Positions 61,151-64,000 of a stretch of DNA of 64,000 bases are shown here, one piece after another. Origin of the DNA: Paralvinella palmiformis (lineage: Eukaryota > Annelida > Polychaeta > Terebellida > Alvinellidae); contig JAODUP010000484.1 in assembly GCA_025642065.1 (NCBI GenBank), positions 250,501 to 314,500 on the forward strand, in the 5' to 3' direction. Numbering within the stretch: the first letter of the stretch is position 1; the number at the start of each line of letters is the position of its first letter. Both the position numbers and the translations under genes were made by a program. Under the pieces are notes generated by a model. The model made no database searches, was not told the origin of the DNA, and saw nothing but the letters and a program-made list of their open reading frames with translations.

Positions 61151-61811
61151 ATAACATGATTAACAATCTCGTGCCCGGTAGTAAGAGCCAGGCCCTCTAG
61201 CGACTGGGTACCTCTAACCGAAGCGATTTCCCCAATACGTCGTCCCGCACACGTTATGAGCTACCCCCGGCCGTTCTCCCTACCGGTTCTCCCCGCACTC
61301 CCATCCCCCATTCGTCCTCCGTCCATCCACACCGGCCTCACTGGCCGTATCGATCGGTTTGGATTTTCCTGCCCGGAATATCAATAGCCGGCCATGTTTG
61401 GCACTCTCCCCAGTGAACAAGTGTCCCTACATATGGCGCGTATTATACGATCACTTTAGCGATAAGATGCCGTTTTGGTTGTTGTGATGGTGGCGACGTT
61501 CGTTCATCGATGCCCGATCGTGTGCCGATAGCTGGCCGGACCATAGACAGACCGGTGGCTCACCCGACGAATGGCCGACGGAGATGAATTATTAATGCGC
61601 CAGCTTCAGTTACACCTGATCCGGCGGCTCGTCCGTGTAATGGTGCGTGGACGACGCTGGTGACTGGGAGTCGGGAGACAGACAGACAGACAGACAGAAC
61701 GATAAACCACGACGAGAGGCCTCGTTGTCCGACAGACGACGGCTGAGACCATCTGTTATACACACACTTATATACCTATACCTCGGTCCTTAGCCGGTAC
61801 GGGGCGTCGTC
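61150..61811 (+). promoter_or_regulatory. CpG-rich 5' region of the SLC46-type gene
   Basis: The 650 bp before the start codon is visibly richer in G+C and CpG than the rest of the intergenic DNA (for example GTCCCGCACACG, CCCCCGGCCG, CGTCCTCCGTCC). It also holds a (CAGA)n tract at 61677-61697. It looks like an unmethylated promoter/5' UTR. No TATA box or start site was assigned. Confidence 0.5.
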
Positions 61812-63847
61812 ATGTTTGCGGAGAGCGAGGGCCAGCTCCTCGGGCGGACCCAGCGAATCCTGCTCGAGGTGTGCACCGTGTTGTACTTCTTCGCCAAGAA
61901 CTCGGCCATTCCGCTCATGCAACAATATGTTTACTTCCTGGTGGCGCGCAAGTACAACTTCTCGGCCAACATCCACGACGACATCATGCCCGTCGTGGAG
62001 GGCACCAACGGGACGAATTTCAGCGACCTGGCGCCGGAGGAACGGCAAGAAATCGCCGACATCCTGCACCTGGCCCACAAGGTGAACACCGAGAGTAGCC
62101 TAATAGTGCTCTACCTGAATGTGGCCGAACTCTTCCCGTCGGCTCTGGTCGTCCTCTTCCTCGGCTGCTGGAGCGACATCACCGGTCGGCGGAAGTTCCT
62201 CATGTGGCTGCCGTGTCTCGGCAACGCCATCTACGCGCTCGGCTTCCTGCTCCCGATCTACATCTGCGGCGCCGACATCGACCATCCGGCCACGATGACG
62301 TTCTTCATTCTGGCGAGCATCTTCTCCGGGCTCAGCGGAACCGTTCCCGGATTCCTATCCGGAAACGCCAGCTACATCTCGGACACCGACTCTCCGGGCC
62401 GGCGCACGCTGAGGCTGGCCATCGTCGAGCTATCCATCTGTCTGACGTTCGGCTTGGCTAGTTTGATGAACGGATTCTGGATCAACGTCACCAACCACTT
62501 CGAACAGCCGTTTTGGTTCGTCTTCGCCTGTTCGGTCCTACCTTTCCTGATCTTGTTCATCTTCCTAAAGGTACGTAAAAGGTGTACTTGAAAAGCATTT
62601 TCTTCTAGTTAACCCGTTCCTATATTACCTTTATTCATACGTAAAACTACTTTGCTGAAATACTTTTTGGGGGTAAAAAACTATATTTTAATTATAAATA
62701 CATACATACACACCGGTGGTACACCTATGGAACAGATGTGTCTCGACACAATACTAAAGAAGTTAGTTGTCATCACCATCATCATCATCATCACCAACAT
62801 CATCATCATTATAATCATCATCATCATCATCATCACCAACATCAGCAGCATTACTAACGTAGTATTAGAGTTAAGTCAGGTGACAAACCGCCAGCAGAAA
62901 ATCACTGCGGCTCTGATAATGAAATGGAACCCGCCAATGAGTTATTCATCTTCGCAAGCTCTATAACGTACTCTATACCTGTCCTACTCGCGTCATATTC
63001 CTGTAGTATATACTACTTTTTCCATCCATGACGTACGGCACTTGTCTCTTACATTTCAGGAGCCAAATGGGGAGATTTCCAGTCAGCTGGGCCACCCGAC
63101 CAACCTGAGAGATTTCCAGGGAATAAAGCAGATATTCGGTTGTAAGACCTACGCCCAGAAGAAGCTCTGGGCAATATTCTTTGCATTCCAAATTTACGTC
63201 TTCGTCCAGCAAGGCCAAGAACGGACGTTCGTGCTCTTTCTTCAGAACTATCCGTTGTACTGGAATTCGGTTAAGATCGGGACGTTCCTCTTCGTCCTCT
63301 ATACGTTCAGCGGGTTCGGGGCTTGGCCCGGGGTTCCGCTGATGTTGCGTTTTTGCGATGACGTCACAATTGCAATAGTCGCCATGGTGTCGAAGTTTCT
63401 TGGCTCGCTGTTTCTCGGCTTCGCCAAGACTGATCCCGTCATCTATGTATGTGAGTACACGTGTTTATAACTTTATTATTATTATTATTATATAATAATA
63501 AACAAAAAAGTATTCGCTATCGTCCCGTTGGCGTGATGGCTGTATTTAGTGAATGCAACTTCGCGGTTCTTAATGATGTACTAACTGTTTTTAAAAACCA
63601 AATATTACTCGTCATATATTGAGCTAATAGATTTTAAATATTGAAACACGATCCCAGGTTGCCATTGAGAATGAACGAAAGGGTTCGTTGTGGCGACGGA
63701 TAATCAAGATATATGTGAACAAATTCCGCTAACAATGACTTGAAATACCGTATTATATTTCAGCATCCGTGGTACAGTTATTCCATCTGACGCCATACGC
63801 TGTAGCCCGTTCTGTGGCTTCTAAACAAGTGGGAGATGATAAACAAG
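61812..63847 (+). CDS. SLC46-family solute carrier (folate-transporter-like MFS protein), first three exons; partial at window edge
   Basis: SLC46 proteins are proton-coupled carriers of the major facilitator superfamily (SLC46A1 moves folate; SLC46A3 is lysosomal). Exons: 61812-62570, 63060-63450, 63764-63847; phase 0 then phase 1, and the gene continues past the window. The first helix region (TVLYFFAKNSAIPLMQQYVY) is followed by a loop with N-glycosylation sites (NGTNFS). SSLIVLYLNVAELFPSALVV and LGCWSDITGRRKFLMWLPCL form the helix 2-3 hallmark D-x-x-GRR motif. Several further helices follow, and exon 2 carries LRDFQGIKQIFGCK. The donor gtgagt at 63451 is required because the alternative phase gives a stop in exon 3. 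Which SLC46 paralogue this is cannot be told from the visible part. Confidence 0.88.
62766..62850 (+). repeat. (ATC)n tract in SLC46 intron 1
   Basis: Interrupted CATCAT repeats of about 85 bp that create a spurious Ile/Thr-rich frame. Confidence 0.85.
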
Positions 63848-63914
63848 GTATGTGCTAATTTGTGTTGTTCGGTTATCAGCGTTTTAGGCTACACACCTGT
63901 GTAAATGCCTACCC

Positions 63915-64000
63915 ACGCGGGCCGTCTTCGTGGCCCACCCGGTAGCGCGTTTGGCCACAGATTCAGATATCTGGCATCTGTGTTCAAACCTCGGAATTAA
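63915..64000 (+). repeat. SINE-A head, cut by window end
   Basis: CGGGCCGTCTTCGTGGCCCA, then CCGGTAGCGCGTTTGGCC and B-box-like GTTCAAACCTCGG, match the tRNA-like head of the diverged SINE-A subtype seen at 58285. It lies in SLC46 intron 3. Confidence 0.6.

Noticed and set aside
61816..62461. Several overlapping frames on both strands over SLC46 exon 1
   Set aside because: They are shadows caused by the GC-rich sequence; only the frame from 61812 encodes a recognised family with splice junctions.

Overview
The window is animal nuclear DNA, most likely from a mollusc or another lophotrochozoan. Genes are split into many short exons with GT/AG borders. The sequence is AT-rich, dense in (TA)n/(TG)n microsatellites, and packed with tRNA-headed SINEs, small inverted-repeat transposons, LINE fragments and a Penelope-like element. 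The clade assignment is inference: the gene families are pan-metazoan and no diagnostic clade marker was seen.

Five protein-coding genes can be reconstructed. (1) 1-1403, minus: the first two coding exons of serum response factor (SRF), running off the left edge, with two perfect CArG boxes upstream. (2) 8574-24831, minus: an ATRX/XNP-type SNF2 chromatin remodeller, 27 coding exons, about 1444 aa, with no ADD domain found. (3) 33745-42645, plus: PSMC1/Rpt2, a 26S proteasome ATPase, 12 coding exons, 439 aa, whose first coding exon holds only the ATG. (4) 45319-51060, minus: TIMM50, the mitochondrial inner-membrane import receptor, 10 coding exons, 447 aa. (5) 61812-63847 onward, plus: an SLC46-family (folate-transporter-like) membrane carrier, three exons visible, running off the right edge. 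In genes 2-4 the exon lengths sum to a multiple of three with matching phases at every junction, which supports the models. The genes belong to unrelated pathways, and I see no operon-like link between them.

Between and inside the genes: 1404-8573 holds the SRF upstream region, a tRNA-headed SINE and SINE-A copies. The ATRX introns hold a hAT-type MITE with a nested SINE fragment and a composite inverted-repeat element. 24832-33744 is a transposon graveyard (three inverted-repeat elements, a hAT-like fragment, SINEs and a CR1-like LINE piece with a SINE inside it). 42646-45318 holds PSMC1 3' flank and nested SINEs. 51400-52905 is a second LINE piece joined to a decayed copy of part of TIMM50 exon 1. 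55620-58090 is a broken Penelope-like element with a GIY-YIG domain. 58500-61811 is mostly microsatellite and a CpG-rich promoter-like stretch before SLC46.

No clearly new multi-gene system was found. The best leads are the paired CArG boxes upstream of SRF, the ADD-less ATRX with a SUMO-interaction-like motif, the TIMM50 pseudo-exon fused to a LINE end, a 19-bp-TIR MITE family tied to microsatellites, and a TTAA-target element with an empty-site paralogue in the same window.
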